A stretch of DNA of 14,884 bases from assembly GCA_002415485.1 (NCBI GenBank), contig DHYU01000070.1, positions 59,359 through 74,242 on the forward strand. Reading direction: 5' to 3'. Of the stretch, positions 1-6,931 are shown piece after piece. Source of the DNA: Proteobacteria bacterium UBA5122 (GTDB taxonomy: Bacteria; Pseudomonadota; Gammaproteobacteria; Tenderiales; Tenderiaceae). Within the stretch, counting starts at the first letter, position 1, and the number at the start of each line of letters is the position of its first letter. Position numbers and translations under genes: made by a program. Under the pieces are notes generated by a model that saw only the letters and a program-made list of their open reading frames with translations, did no database searches and had not been told where the DNA came from.

Positions 1-760
1 CCTTGTCGAAGAGGACCGATGAGGCGAGCCCAACCACGCGGTTGATCTTGTCTTCGCGCAGGCCGGCCTCGACCAGTGCACGGCGAGCGGCGTTGGCGCG
101 GTCAGCCGATAGCTCCCAGTTGCCATAGTCCTTGCGGAAATACGGGGTCGCATCGGTATGGCCGGACAGGGTGATCTTGTTTGGCACTTCATTGATAAAG
201 CCCGCCAGCTCCCGCAACAGTGCTTCGCTATAGGTTTTCAGCGTTGAGCTGCCGCTGTCGAACATTGGCCGGTTCTCTTTATCGACGATCTGGATGCGTA
301 GCCCCTCGGGGGTGATGTCGATGAAGAGTTGATCCTTGAAGGGTTTCAGGGCTTGACTGCGTTCGACGGCCTCCTTGATCTTATCCATCAGCTCGTCGAG
401 GCGCTGCTTTTCTTTTTCGACCTCGATCGTTTTCTCAATGACCTTTTCACGCACGGGGGGTTCTTTGTGAATTTCATTGGCACCGCCGAACTGAATCATG
501 GAGGTGCTGGCCCCGCCAGGGCCATCGACCGCATTGGGGGATGGAGAGGTGCTCATGCCCTGGGTCATGCTGGGGTTGTCAAAGTATTCCGAGATGGCGG
601 CTTTTTCTTCTTTGGTGGTGGAGCCCATCAGCCACATCAACAGGAAGAAGGCCATCATCGCGACTGCAAAGTCGGCGAAGGCTACCTTCCACGCACCGCC
701 ATGATGGCCGTGGCCGTGGTTGATCTTTTTGATGATGATCGGTGCGGGTTGTTCGGTCAT
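1..760 (-). CDS. motB: Flagellar motor stator protein MotB (C-terminal end outside window)
   Basis: MotB is the peptidoglycan-anchored half of the flagellar stator; with MotA it forms the ion channel that drives the rotor. The visible 253 residues hold a basic, His-rich cytoplasmic start (1–22), one membrane helix (about 25–46) in the form VAFADFAVAMMAFFLLMWLM, with Asp30 at the place of the essential proton-binding Asp32 of E. coli MotB, a flexible linker with a charged, possibly coiled segment (about 100–135), and an OmpA-like peptidoglycan-binding domain from about 145 (RIQIVDKENRPMF, SGHTDATPY, NWELSADRANAARR). The helix resembles proton-type MotB rather than sodium-type PomB. The start ATG (760–758) overlaps the motA stop in ATGA, so the two are probably translationally coupled. 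The reading frame is open at position 1; only the last part of the OmpA domain and the C-terminal tail are missing. Confidence 0.96.
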   Translation of the reverse strand, partial: MTEQPAPIIIKKINHGHGHHGGAWKVAFADFAVAMMAFFLLMWLMGSTTKEEKAAISEYFDNPSMTQGMSTSPSPNAVDGPGGASTSMIQFGGANEIHKEPPVREKVIEKTIEVEKEKQRLDELMDKIKEAVERSQALKPFKDQLFIDITPEGLRIQIVDKENRPMFDSGSSTLKTYSEALLRELAGFINEVPNKITLSGHTDATPYFRKDYGNWELSADRANAARRALVEAGLREDKINRVVGLASSVLFDK

Positions 761-1611
761 GCTTTCTTCTTCACGTGTTCTTCCAGCTCAGTGAAGCTGG
801 GGCGGATGTCGCTGTACATGACCTTGCGCCCAAACTCGACCGCCAGTTGTGGGCTGTAGCCGTTGGCCGCTGCCAGTAGCACAGCCTTCAGGCACTCGAA
901 GAATTTGGCTTCTTCACGGGCATTGTGTTCCATGGCGGTCCCGATCGGGGCGACGAAACCATAGGCCATCAGGATACCGAGAAAGGTCCCAACCAGTGCG
1001 GCAGCGACTTTGGCGCCGATTTCTTCAGGGGGACCGCCGAGTGCTGACATGGTGATGACGATGCCGAGTACGGCAGCGACGATGCCGAAGCCTGGCAGGC
1101 CATCGGCGACCTTGGTGACCGCATCGGCAGGCATTTGTGCCTGTTGGTGGTGGGTTTGTAATTCCACATCCATCAGATTGTCGAACTCGAAGGGATTGAT
1201 GTTGCCGCTGACCAGCAAACGCATGTAATCACAAATGAATTCTACGGCATGGTGGTTGCTCGCAACTTTGGGGTAGGCCTGAAATATCGGGCTTTCCTTG
1301 GGTTCCTCGATATCGGGCTCAATCGCCATCATGCCTTCTTTGCGGGCCTTGGATAGCAGGTCGTACATTAGCGATAAGGCGTCCATATAAATGGCCTTTT
1401 TGTATGGAGAGCCTTTGAGGACGCCGAGCAATCCTGAAACGACAGCTTTATGGACCTTGGGTGGGTTGGCTGTAATGAAGGCGCCCGTTGCTGCGCCACA
1501 GATAATCAGTATTTCAAAGGGATGCCACAAGGCCAGCAATTGGCCGTTGGACATGACAAACCCCGTGCCCACGCAGACGAGGACGACGATGGAACCTACG
1601 ATTAAGAGCAT
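757..1611 (-). CDS. motA: Flagellar motor stator protein MotA
   Basis: MotA is the membrane channel subunit of the flagellar stator and transmits ion flow into torque on FliG. The 284 residues fit the usual length. Four membrane helices are visible, two near the N-terminus (about 2–20 and 32–48) and two in the second half (about 171–191 and 202–223). Residues known to matter in E. coli MotA fall at the same numbers here: Arg90 and Glu98 in the cytoplasmic loop, Pro173 in GLPGFGIVAA and Pro222 in the last helix. The C-terminus has the family motif VEFGRKVMYSDIRPSFTELE. The ATG is preceded by GGGGT about 5 nt upstream, and by a sigma-28 promoter at 1648–1674. It is first of the motA–motB pair; no other flagellar gene is visible in the window. 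Confidence 0.97.
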   Translation of the reverse strand: MLLIVGSIVVLVCVGTGFVMSNGQLLALWHPFEILIICGAATGAFITANPPKVHKAVVSGLLGVLKGSPYKKAIYMDALSLMYDLLSKARKEGMMAIEPDIEEPKESPIFQAYPKVASNHHAVEFICDYMRLLVSGNINPFEFDNLMDVELQTHHQQAQMPADAVTKVADGLPGFGIVAAVLGIVITMSALGGPPEEIGAKVAAALVGTFLGILMAYGFVAPIGTAMEHNAREEAKFFECLKAVLLAAANGYSPQLAVEFGRKVMYSDIRPSFTELEEHVKKKA

Positions 1612-1647
1612 TGTTTACCCCGAGTCAAAATCCGTTTCGTGACTAAT

Positions 1648-1674
1648 GCATCGGCTCGCAGACGGGAGTCTTAA
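1648..1674 (-). promoter_or_regulatory. Sigma-28 (FliA) promoter of motA–motB
   Basis: Read on the minus strand, TTAAGACT (1674–1667) is followed after exactly 11 bp by GCCGATGC (1655–1648). The flagellar sigma-28 consensus is TAAAGTTT–N11–GCCGATAA, so 5 of 8 and 6 of 8 positions match with the correct spacing. The predicted start of transcription lies about 30 nt upstream of the motA ATG. Location ahead of a class-3 flagellar gene pair makes this assignment strong, though it rests on sequence alone. Confidence 0.8.
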
Positions 1675-1774
1675 GTCTATTTTTTATCTCTAATGCCGCA
1701 GCATGAATGTTTATCTACGCAGAGGAGGGGCTGAATTGTGGCGAAATGTTATGTCGGCAACAGTTTGCGGGGAA

Positions 1775-1790
1775 TGTGACCTTGGTCACA
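1775..1790. promoter_or_regulatory. CRP/Vfr-type binding palindrome
   Basis: TGTGA–N6–TCACA is present without a mismatch in either half-site, and the symmetry extends to seven bases on each side of a 2-bp centre (TGTGACC/GGTCACA). This is the core recognised by CRP and its relatives such as Vfr. It lies upstream of the small plus-strand gene at 1852. A weak extended −10 element (TG then TATAGC, 1818–1823) puts the site centre roughly 42–48 bp before the likely start of transcription, close to the class II activator geometry. It is about 140 bp from the motA promoter, a less likely target. Confidence 0.7.
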
Positions 1791-1838
1791 GTGGCGGTAC
1801 GGTGGCTGTGCTTTTGTTATAGCGTGGCTTTCCAATCT

Positions 1839-1847
1839 AAGGAGGTG
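1839..1847 (+). promoter_or_regulatory. Very strong ribosome binding site of the 38-codon gene
   Basis: AAGGAGGTG is a near-perfect complement to the 3' end of 16S rRNA and sits 6 nt (from AGGAGG) before the ATG at 1852. It is the strongest ribosome binding site noticed in the window and is the main reason for believing that the very short reading frame behind it is translated. Confidence 0.8.
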
Positions 1848-1851
1848 TGCC

Positions 1852-1968
1852 ATGACATTCTGGGTGATTCTTGTAGCATGTTTGGTGCCTGTCGCCTTTG
1901 GCGTGTGGGCGACGATGGTGGATGAAGATATTGCAATGCGTGGTGGTTTCCACAAAAAACATCACTAA
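1852..1968 (+). CDS. Small single-pass membrane protein, 38 aa, family not recognised
   Basis: The 38-residue product begins MTFWVILVACLVPVAFGVWA, a hydrophobic stretch long enough to cross the membrane once (about residues 3–22), followed by an acidic step (VDEDIAMR) and a basic, His-rich tail (HKKHH). There is no signal cleavage site. I do not recognise a family; the size and layout resemble small accessory subunits of membrane complexes (CydX- or CcoQ-like), but none of their motifs is clear, so this is only an analogy. The gene has its own AAGGAGGTG ribosome binding site, a CRP-like palindrome upstream and a hairpin downstream. It is divergent from motA and convergent with the elyC-like gene, so it looks like an independent unit. 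Translation is well supported; function is unknown. Confidence 0.72.
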   Translation: MTFWVILVACLVPVAFGVWATMVDEDIAMRGGFHKKHH

Positions 1969-1981
1969 CCTACCCTAACCG

Positions 1982-2040
1982 CGGCGGGGCTGAAGATACT
2001 GGTGCGACCGCACCGCCCCCGCCGTACTGTATTTTCCTTT
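1982..2040 (+). terminator. Nested GC-rich hairpin terminator after the small membrane protein
   Basis: CGGCGGGG (1982–1989) pairs with CCCCGCCG (2017–2024), and inside this GGTGC/GCACC (2001–2014) forms a second hairpin with a 4-nt loop. A T-rich run follows (2030–2044), more broken than in a textbook intrinsic terminator. It starts 14 bp after the stop of the 38-codon gene. Read from the other strand the same hairpin lies just beyond the elyC-like stop but has no U tract, so any action in that direction would be weaker. Confidence 0.6.
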
Positions 2041-2042
2041 CT

Positions 2043-2828
2043 TTATTTCCCTGCCAGTTGGTTAACTGGGGTCTTGGTTTTGTACCACAGCAGGCCGATC
2101 CATTCGTGCCCGACGTTGCGGTTGATCAGTAGCGCGTGCGCACTGGGCAGAAAGTCGCGCAGGATATAGTTCAATTCATCGCTGTTGAAGGCCATTGGCG
2201 CAGGGGTGACCTTGAGACCGTGTTGTTCGAAGGCATACACCGAGCGCTGCATGTGCCAGGCGTGGGTGACCAGATAGACGTGGTCGATCTCGGCCAGCGA
2301 GAGCAGATCGGCGCTGTATTTGGCATTGTCCCACGTGGTGCGGCTGACGGTCTCGGCCCAGCGGACCTGGACGCCGAATTCCTCTTCAATCAATTGCTGC
2401 ATCAGGAACGATTCGGCCGCGGTGCCTTCGAACACCACGCCGCCAGTGGTCAGTAGGGGCAGGCCGGTTTCGCGCGCCAGGTGGGCGCCGTATCGCGAAC
2501 GCACCAGGCTGTAGACGGAGACCGTGTCCTGGCCGCCATATTCGGGCGCGGCGCGGTCCCGGCCGCCGCCAAGTACGACGATGGCGCTGTGGGGTGCAGG
2601 CTTGAACTGGCTTAGATTGATGGCAGGGTGATATTCCAGCGTGCGTGACAACAGATGGGCGACCAGCGGTGTGCTCAGCAGATAGAAACCGACCAGCCCC
2701 AGGCTGAGCAGCCACTTGCCGCTGGCGCGATCCCTGAATACCAGAAACAGGCCGAGCAGGCAGATGAAGATCAGGATGCCCGGCGGCAGGATCAGCTGTT
2801 CAATGACCGCGGTGATCGCCTTTTCCAT
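2043..2828 (-). CDS. elyC: ElyC/YdcF-type DUF218 membrane protein
   Basis: This 261-residue protein matches the layout of E. coli ElyC (259 residues), an inner-membrane factor needed for envelope integrity and peptidoglycan precursor handling at low temperature. Two N-terminal membrane helices (about 12–31 and 38–60) precede a DUF218 domain with SAIVVLGGG (81–89), a TTGG turn (127–130), an acidic/Arg segment ETVSRTTWDNAKYS (159–172) and LVTHAWHMQRS (186–196). The C-terminal part (LPSAHALLINRNVGHEWIGLLW) also resembles ElyC. It is the last gene of the rlpA-to-elyC run, 10 bp after lipA, and no clear Shine–Dalgarno sequence precedes its ATG, so it may depend on upstream translation. YdcF or SanA relatives share the domain, so the exact orthology is less sure than the family. 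Confidence 0.8.
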   Translation of the reverse strand: MEKAITAVIEQLILPPGILIFICLLGLFLVFRDRASGKWLLSLGLVGFYLLSTPLVAHLLSRTLEYHPAINLSQFKPAPHSAIVVLGGGRDRAAPEYGGQDTVSVYSLVRSRYGAHLARETGLPLLTTGGVVFEGTAAESFLMQQLIEEEFGVQVRWAETVSRTTWDNAKYSADLLSLAEIDHVYLVTHAWHMQRSVYAFEQHGLKVTPAPMAFNSDELNYILRDFLPSAHALLINRNVGHEWIGLLWYKTKTPVNQLAGK

Positions 2829-2838
2829 GGCCGGAGGC

Positions 2839-3825
2839 TTATTTTACGTGGCCGCCCGCGGCCTGCAGATCGGCGTGGTAGGACGAACGCACCATCGGGC
2901 CGCTGGCCACGTTGCGAAAGCCGAGGTTGCGGGCGATCTCGGCCAGTTCATCGAAGGTCTCGGGGGTGACATACCGTTCGACCGGCAGGTGATGGGGGCT
3001 CGGTTGCAGGTATTGGCCGAGGGTCAGCATGTCGCAGTCGTGGTCGCGCAGATCGCGCAGCACCTCAATGATCTCGTCGTTGCTTTCGCCGAGGCCGAGC
3101 ATCAGGCCCGATTTGGTCGGCACCTCGGGGTGGGCGGCCTTGAAGTGCTGGATCAGCGACAGCGACCACGCGTAGTCGGCGCCGGGGCGGGCCTTTTTGT
3201 AGAGGCGGGGTACGGTCTCCAGGTTGTGATTGAAGACATCGGGCGGCGCGGTGGCCAGTTGTTCGAGTGCGATCTCCATGCGGCCGCGAAAATCCGGCAC
3301 CAAGATCTCGATCTTGGTCTCGGGGTTTAGCGCGCGCGTGGCCTGGATGCAGGCGGCGAAGTGGCTCGCGCCGCCATCGCGCAGGTCGTCGCGGTCGACC
3401 GAGGTGATGACCACGTAGTTCAGCTTCATCGCCTGGATGGTCTCGGCGAGGTGTTGCGGTTCGTCTGGGTCGAGCGGATTGGGCTTGCCGTGGGCCACAT
3501 CGCAGAACGGGCAGCGACGGGTGCAGATGCCGCCCATGATCATGAAGGTGGCGGTGCCGTGGCCAAAGCATTCGCCGAGGTTGGGGCACTGCGCCTCTTC
3601 ACAGACGGTATAGAGTTTTTGTTCGCGCAGCACGCCCTTGAGGCGCATGACCTCGGGGCTGGTCGGCGCCTTGGCCTTGATCCAGCGTGGTTTTTTGAGC
3701 GGCTCGGCGACCGGCTCGATCTTGATCGGGATGCGCGAGGTCTTGGATTCGCCCTTCAGTGGGGCCAGGGCTTCGCGGCGCTGGCGGTCGAGGTCTTGAG
3801 GATCGAGGTTTTTGGGGTCGCTCAT
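2839..3825 (-). CDS. lipA: Lipoyl synthase LipA
   Basis: LipA is a radical-SAM enzyme that inserts two sulfur atoms into octanoyl groups bound to E2 subunits and the glycine-cleavage H protein, finishing lipoate in the cytoplasm. The 328 residues have the auxiliary 4Fe-4S cluster motif C75-x4-C80-x5-C86, the radical-SAM motif C101-x3-C105-x2-C108 (CTRRCPFC), and the C-terminal RSSYHA (313–318), whose serine binds the auxiliary cluster. All expected cluster ligands are present. Its ATG overlaps the lipB stop by 4 bp (ATGA), fitting the sequence of reactions in which LipB delivers the octanoyl group and LipA then sulfurates it. Confidence 0.98.
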   Translation of the reverse strand: MSDPKNLDPQDLDRQRREALAPLKGESKTSRIPIKIEPVAEPLKKPRWIKAKAPTSPEVMRLKGVLREQKLYTVCEEAQCPNLGECFGHGTATFMIMGGICTRRCPFCDVAHGKPNPLDPDEPQHLAETIQAMKLNYVVITSVDRDDLRDGGASHFAACIQATRALNPETKIEILVPDFRGRMEIALEQLATAPPDVFNHNLETVPRLYKKARPGADYAWSLSLIQHFKAAHPEVPTKSGLMLGLGESNDEIIEVLRDLRDHDCDMLTLGQYLQPSPHHLPVERYVTPETFDELAEIARNLGFRNVASGPMVRSSYHADLQAAGGHVK

Positions 3826-4511
3826 GCGTGTGTCAATGACTCCAGTAATGCGAGATCAGAAGAGGGTTCAGTATAGCGCAGCTCGTCATGACCGAGGGCG
3901 TCGGCCAGTTGTTGGCAGAGCTGATCGGCGATGGCGTTGTGGTCCGGCATGGTGTCGACCAGGTCGGCGAGTTGGGTCACGGTCATGCCGGCGTAACCGC
4001 AGGGGTTGATGCGGCCGTAGGGGCGCAGGTCCATGTCGAGATTGAGTGCGAGGCCGTGGTAGCAGCGGCCGCGGCGCACGCGCAGGCCGAGGGCGCAGAT
4101 CTTGGCCTCGATGCCGTCGCGCTGGACGTAGACGCCGGGGGCGTCGCGGCGGCCGTAGGCCTCGATGCCATAGCTGGCGAGCAAGGCGATGACGGCGTTT
4201 TCGAGGGTCTGCACCAGTTCGCGCACGCCCAGCTTGCGCCGTTTCAGGTCGATCAACACGTAGATCACTAGCTGGCCGGGGCCGTGATAGGTGACCTGAC
4301 CGCCGCGATCGATGTTGACCAGCGGGATGTCGCCGGCGTCGAGGATGTGCTCGGGTTTGCCGTTGAGGCCGAGGGTGAACACCGGTGGGTGCTGGATCTG
4401 CCACAGCTCGTCGGGGCTGTCGTCGCCGCGACGCTCGGTGAAGGCCTGCATCGCCTGCCAGCTGGGGAGATAATCGCGCAGGCCGAGCCGGCGCACGAGC
4501 AGCGTGCTCAC
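3822..4511 (-). CDS. lipB: Octanoyltransferase LipB
   Basis: LipB moves octanoate from acyl carrier protein to lipoyl domains through a thioester intermediate. The 229 residues carry the signature RGGQVTYHGPGQ (69–80), Lys137 in AKICALGLRV and Cys171 in NPCGYAGM, the two catalytic residues known in the family (Lys135/Cys169 in E. coli). The start is a GTG (4511–4509) that overlaps the ybeD stop as GTGA; no earlier in-frame start is better, and the resulting N-terminus has the normal family length. The protein is flanked by ybeD and lipA with 4-bp overlaps on both sides, so its translation is probably coupled to both. Confidence 0.97.
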   Translation of the reverse strand: MSTLLVRRLGLRDYLPSWQAMQAFTERRGDDSPDELWQIQHPPVFTLGLNGKPEHILDAGDIPLVNIDRGGQVTYHGPGQLVIYVLIDLKRRKLGVRELVQTLENAVIALLASYGIEAYGRRDAPGVYVQRDGIEAKICALGLRVRRGRCYHGLALNLDMDLRPYGRINPCGYAGMTVTQLADLVDTMPDHNAIADQLCQQLADALGHDELRYTEPSSDLALLESLTHA

Positions 4512-4777
4512 AGCGTCATCAACACCCGTTCATGCGTGCTGACGGCCTGGTAGATGGTGTCGAGCTGGTCCTTGCTGGTGGCCTCGAAGGTAACGGTGAC
4601 CGAGATATATTTGCCGGCCGCGCTGGGTTTGGTGCTGACCGCGCCTTCGAGCAGGTCGGCGATGTGGGGGCGGATCAGCGAGACCACCAGCGCGTCGAAG
4701 TCGTCGCTGGCCAGGCCCATGGCCTTGATCGAGAACTGGCAGGGGAATTCGAGCAGGGTCTCGTCTTGCTGCGCCAT
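4508..4777 (-). CDS. ybeD: YbeD/UPF0250 (DUF493) small regulatory-type protein
   Basis: A small ACT-like alpha/beta protein of 89 residues (90 if the GTG just upstream at 4780 is used). It shows the family pattern: LLEFPCQFSIKAMG near the start, a central acidic loop, and KYISVTVTFEATSKDQLDTIYQ in the second half. In E. coli ybeD sits between dacA and lipB, as here apart from the inserted dat gene. Its biochemical role is not settled; the ACT-like fold suggests ligand sensing, which is inference. The ATG at 4777 shares one base with the dat stop (TGATG), while the GTG at 4780 would give a GTGA overlap; both are compatible with coupling and the ATG is preferred. Confidence 0.92.
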   Translation of the reverse strand: MAQQDETLLEFPCQFSIKAMGLASDDFDALVVSLIRPHIADLLEGAVSTKPSAAGKYISVTVTFEATSKDQLDTIYQAVSTHERVLMTL

Positions 4778-5643
4778 CACTGCGCCTCACCGGCAATCAA
4801 TGCCTGTTTGTAGACCTGGTAGTGGCGGTGCATCTGAGCCCACACCGGGCCGGGCTGGCCCTTGCCGACCGGCGCGCCGTCGAGTTCGGTGATGGCCAGT
4901 ACTTCCTTGGTCGAGCTGGAGAGCCAGACCTCGTCGGCGGCCTTGAGCTCGTCGGGGCTGAAGAAGACCTCCTGATAGGGCATGCCGTGCTGGCTGGCCA
5001 GCTCCAGTACCAGATCGCGGGTGACGCCGGGCAGCAGGAAGGGGCCCTTGGGCGGCGTTTTGATGACGCCGTCCTTGACGATGAAGATGTTGGTCGCGGC
5101 GCCTTCGGTGATCTGGTTGTCGCGGATCAGGATCGCCTCCATCGCACCGGCGTCGATTGCAGCCTGGCGCAGCAGGATGTTGGGCAGCAGGGCGATGGTC
5201 TTCAGGTGGCAGTTTTGCCAGCGAAAATCCTGCAGCGAGATCGCCTTGACTCCGTGTTGCAGATACTTGTCCGCCACCGGCAACAATGGGTTGCTGTAGG
5301 CGAAGATGGTCGGTTTGGCATTGGCCGGGAAGGCGTGGTCGCGCGGCGCGACGCCACGGGTGATCTGCAGGTAGACCGATTGTTCGCCGCCGCCGTTTTT
5401 GCCGATCAGCGTTTGCAGCATCTCGCACCACTGCGCGTTGCTCAGCGGGTTGGCGAGGCGGATGCCGTCGAGGCTGTTTTGCAGCCGATGCAGGTGTTCA
5501 TCGAGGCGGAACAGGCGGCTGCCGTAGACCGGGATGACCTCATAGACGCCGTCGCCGAAGACGAAGCCACGGTCGAGCACGGGCACGAAGGCCTGATCCT
5601 GAGGCAGGAACTGCCCGTTCAAATAGACGATGGGTTGGCTCAT
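4777..5643 (-). CDS. dat: D-amino acid aminotransferase (class IV, PLP)
   Basis: A fold-type IV aminotransferase that most likely interconverts D-alanine and D-glutamate with their keto acids. The 288 residues contain the PLP-binding Lys148 (CHLKTIALLPN), Glu180 in ITEGAATNIFIV, and LPGVTRDLVLE for phosphate binding. The motif TRGVAPRDHAFP keeps Arg101 and His103, equivalent to Arg98 and His100 of the Bacillus D-amino acid transaminase, which separates it from branched-chain aminotransferases and aminodeoxychorismate lyase. It lies 16 bp after dacA and overlaps ybeD. In many gammaproteobacteria the same gene is placed between dacA and ybeD, so this is a normal variant of the locus. Substrate range is inferred from the motif only. 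Confidence 0.9.
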   Translation of the reverse strand: MSQPIVYLNGQFLPQDQAFVPVLDRGFVFGDGVYEVIPVYGSRLFRLDEHLHRLQNSLDGIRLANPLSNAQWCEMLQTLIGKNGGGEQSVYLQITRGVAPRDHAFPANAKPTIFAYSNPLLPVADKYLQHGVKAISLQDFRWQNCHLKTIALLPNILLRQAAIDAGAMEAILIRDNQITEGAATNIFIVKDGVIKTPPKGPFLLPGVTRDLVLELASQHGMPYQEVFFSPDELKAADEVWLSSSTKEVLAITELDGAPVGKGQPGPVWAQMHRHYQVYKQALIAGEAQ

Positions 5644-5659
5644 GGTATGTGCTCAGGGC

Positions 5660-6811
5660 CTATTCAAACATCATCTTGGCTTCGTCGATCAGTTGATCGA
5701 AAAAACCACCTTCTTCAATGTTTTGCAGGGCCACCAGCGGCTTTTCAGTGATGACTTGGCCTTCGATGCTGATCTCGACCGAGCCGAGCTGGCTGCCCTG
5801 CTGGATGGGGGCGGTCAGCTGCGGTTTGATCTTCATGTTGGCCTTGATGTTGTCAAACTGGCCGCGAGGGACGGTGACGACCACTTCCTGGTTCAGGCCC
5901 AGCTGGATTTCATCGCGGGCGCCCTTCCAGACCTTGACCGAGGTCAGTGCCTTGTTCGGGGCGTAGAGGCGGTGGGTTTCAAAGAAACGGAAGCCGTAGT
6001 TCAGCAGCTTTTGGCTCTCGCGGGCACGGGCGTTTTCGCCCGAGGTGCCGAGTACGACCGAGATCAGGCGCATGTCGTTCTCTTTGGCCGAGGCGACCAG
6101 GCAGTAACCGGCAGACTCGGTGTGGCCGGTCTTGAGGCCGTCAACCTTTTCATCGCGCCACAACAGCTTGTTGCGGTTGTTCTGTTTGATGCCGTTGTAG
6201 CTGAATTCGCGGATCGAATACCAGTTGTAGTGCTCGGGAAAATCACGGATCAGTGCCTGGGCCAGGATCGCCATGTCGCGGGCGGTGGTGTAGTGGTTTG
6301 GGTCGGGCAGGCCGGTGCTGTTGACGAAGTGTGAGCCAGTCAGTCCCAGTTTGGCAGCGGTCTGGTTCATCAGTTTGGCAAAGACGGTTTCATCGCCGGC
6401 GACGTGTTCGGCTAACGCAACGGTGGCATCGTTGCCTGATTGCACGATCATGCCCTTGAGCAGGGTGTCGACGGGCACGAGGGTGTTGACCTCGACAAAG
6501 GTGCGAGACCCTTCGGTTCGCCACGCTCGGTCACTGATGCGCACCTGGTCTGTGATGTTGATTTTGCCGCCCTTCAGTTCGTTGAGGACCACGTAAGCGG
6601 TCATCATCTTGGTCAGGCTGGCCGGTTCCATGCGTTCGTCGGCCTTGTTGGCTGCGATGATGTGGCCGCTGTGGAAGTCCATCAGGATATAGCCGCGGGC
6701 ATCGATATCAGGTGCGCTTGGCACCAGAGCGGCATGGGCATGGCCGATGCTCAACAGGCATAACAGGATGGGGCTGGCGTAACGGATAATGCTGCGAATC
6801 AATGTGTTCAT
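5660..6811 (-). CDS. dacA: D-alanyl-D-alanine carboxypeptidase DacA/PBP5 type
   Basis: This low-molecular-weight penicillin-binding protein removes the terminal D-Ala from peptidoglycan pentapeptides in the periplasm. The 383 residues begin with a Sec signal peptide ending at AHA (residue 27). The active-site motifs are S65-L-T-K68, S125-G-N127 and K227-T-G229. A PBP5-type C-terminal beta domain follows (about 290–360), and the protein ends with an amphipathic segment (FFDQLIDEAKMMF) that anchors such enzymes to the inner membrane. It follows rlpA after a 120-bp gap that may contain its own promoter, and leads into dat. The neighbour dat could recycle the D-amino acids connected with its reaction, which is inference. 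Confidence 0.96.
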   Translation of the reverse strand: MNTLIRSIIRYASPILLCLLSIGHAHAALVPSAPDIDARGYILMDFHSGHIIAANKADERMEPASLTKMMTAYVVLNELKGGKINITDQVRISDRAWRTEGSRTFVEVNTLVPVDTLLKGMIVQSGNDATVALAEHVAGDETVFAKLMNQTAAKLGLTGSHFVNSTGLPDPNHYTTARDMAILAQALIRDFPEHYNWYSIREFSYNGIKQNNRNKLLWRDEKVDGLKTGHTESAGYCLVASAKENDMRLISVVLGTSGENARARESQKLLNYGFRFFETHRLYAPNKALTSVKVWKGARDEIQLGLNQEVVVTVPRGQFDNIKANMKIKPQLTAPIQQGSQLGSVEISIEGQVITEKPLVALQNIEEGGFFDQLIDEAKMMFE

Positions 6812-6849
6812 GGGCCTTACTTACGTGGGAGTGGGGGAGTTTGTCGTTG

Positions 6850-6888
6850 GCAGTGTGTACTGCACTGCTTTGTTGGGCATCTATTCTA
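6850..6888 (-). promoter_or_regulatory. Possible dacA promoter element and inverted repeat
   Basis: In the 120-bp gap between rlpA and dacA, the minus strand shows TAGAAT (6888–6883), one mismatch from a sigma-70 −10 box, but no convincing −35 box at 16–18 bp. Just downstream is an inverted repeat, GCAGTG (6850–6855) and CACTGC (6863–6868) separated by 7 bp, which would lie in the early leader of the dacA message. It could be an operator or a small hairpin. The evidence is weak. Confidence 0.3.
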
Positions 6889-6931
6889 ACGAGAAAGTTC
6901 AGCAAAATGTAGCGAGTGTTCTTGAACAGTT

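Noticed and set aside
1707..1925. Plus-strand 72-codon reading frame over the motA upstream region and small gene
   Set aside because: It crosses the CRP-like site and the start of the 38-codon gene in another frame, has no hydrophobic or other coherent pattern and lacks the strong ribosome binding site that serves the small gene.
2136..4553. Long open frames on the plus strand opposite elyC, lipA and lipB
   Set aside because: They are shadows produced by the high GC content at third codon positions of the minus-strand genes; their translations are low-complexity or family-free while the minus-strand products carry full catalytic motifs.
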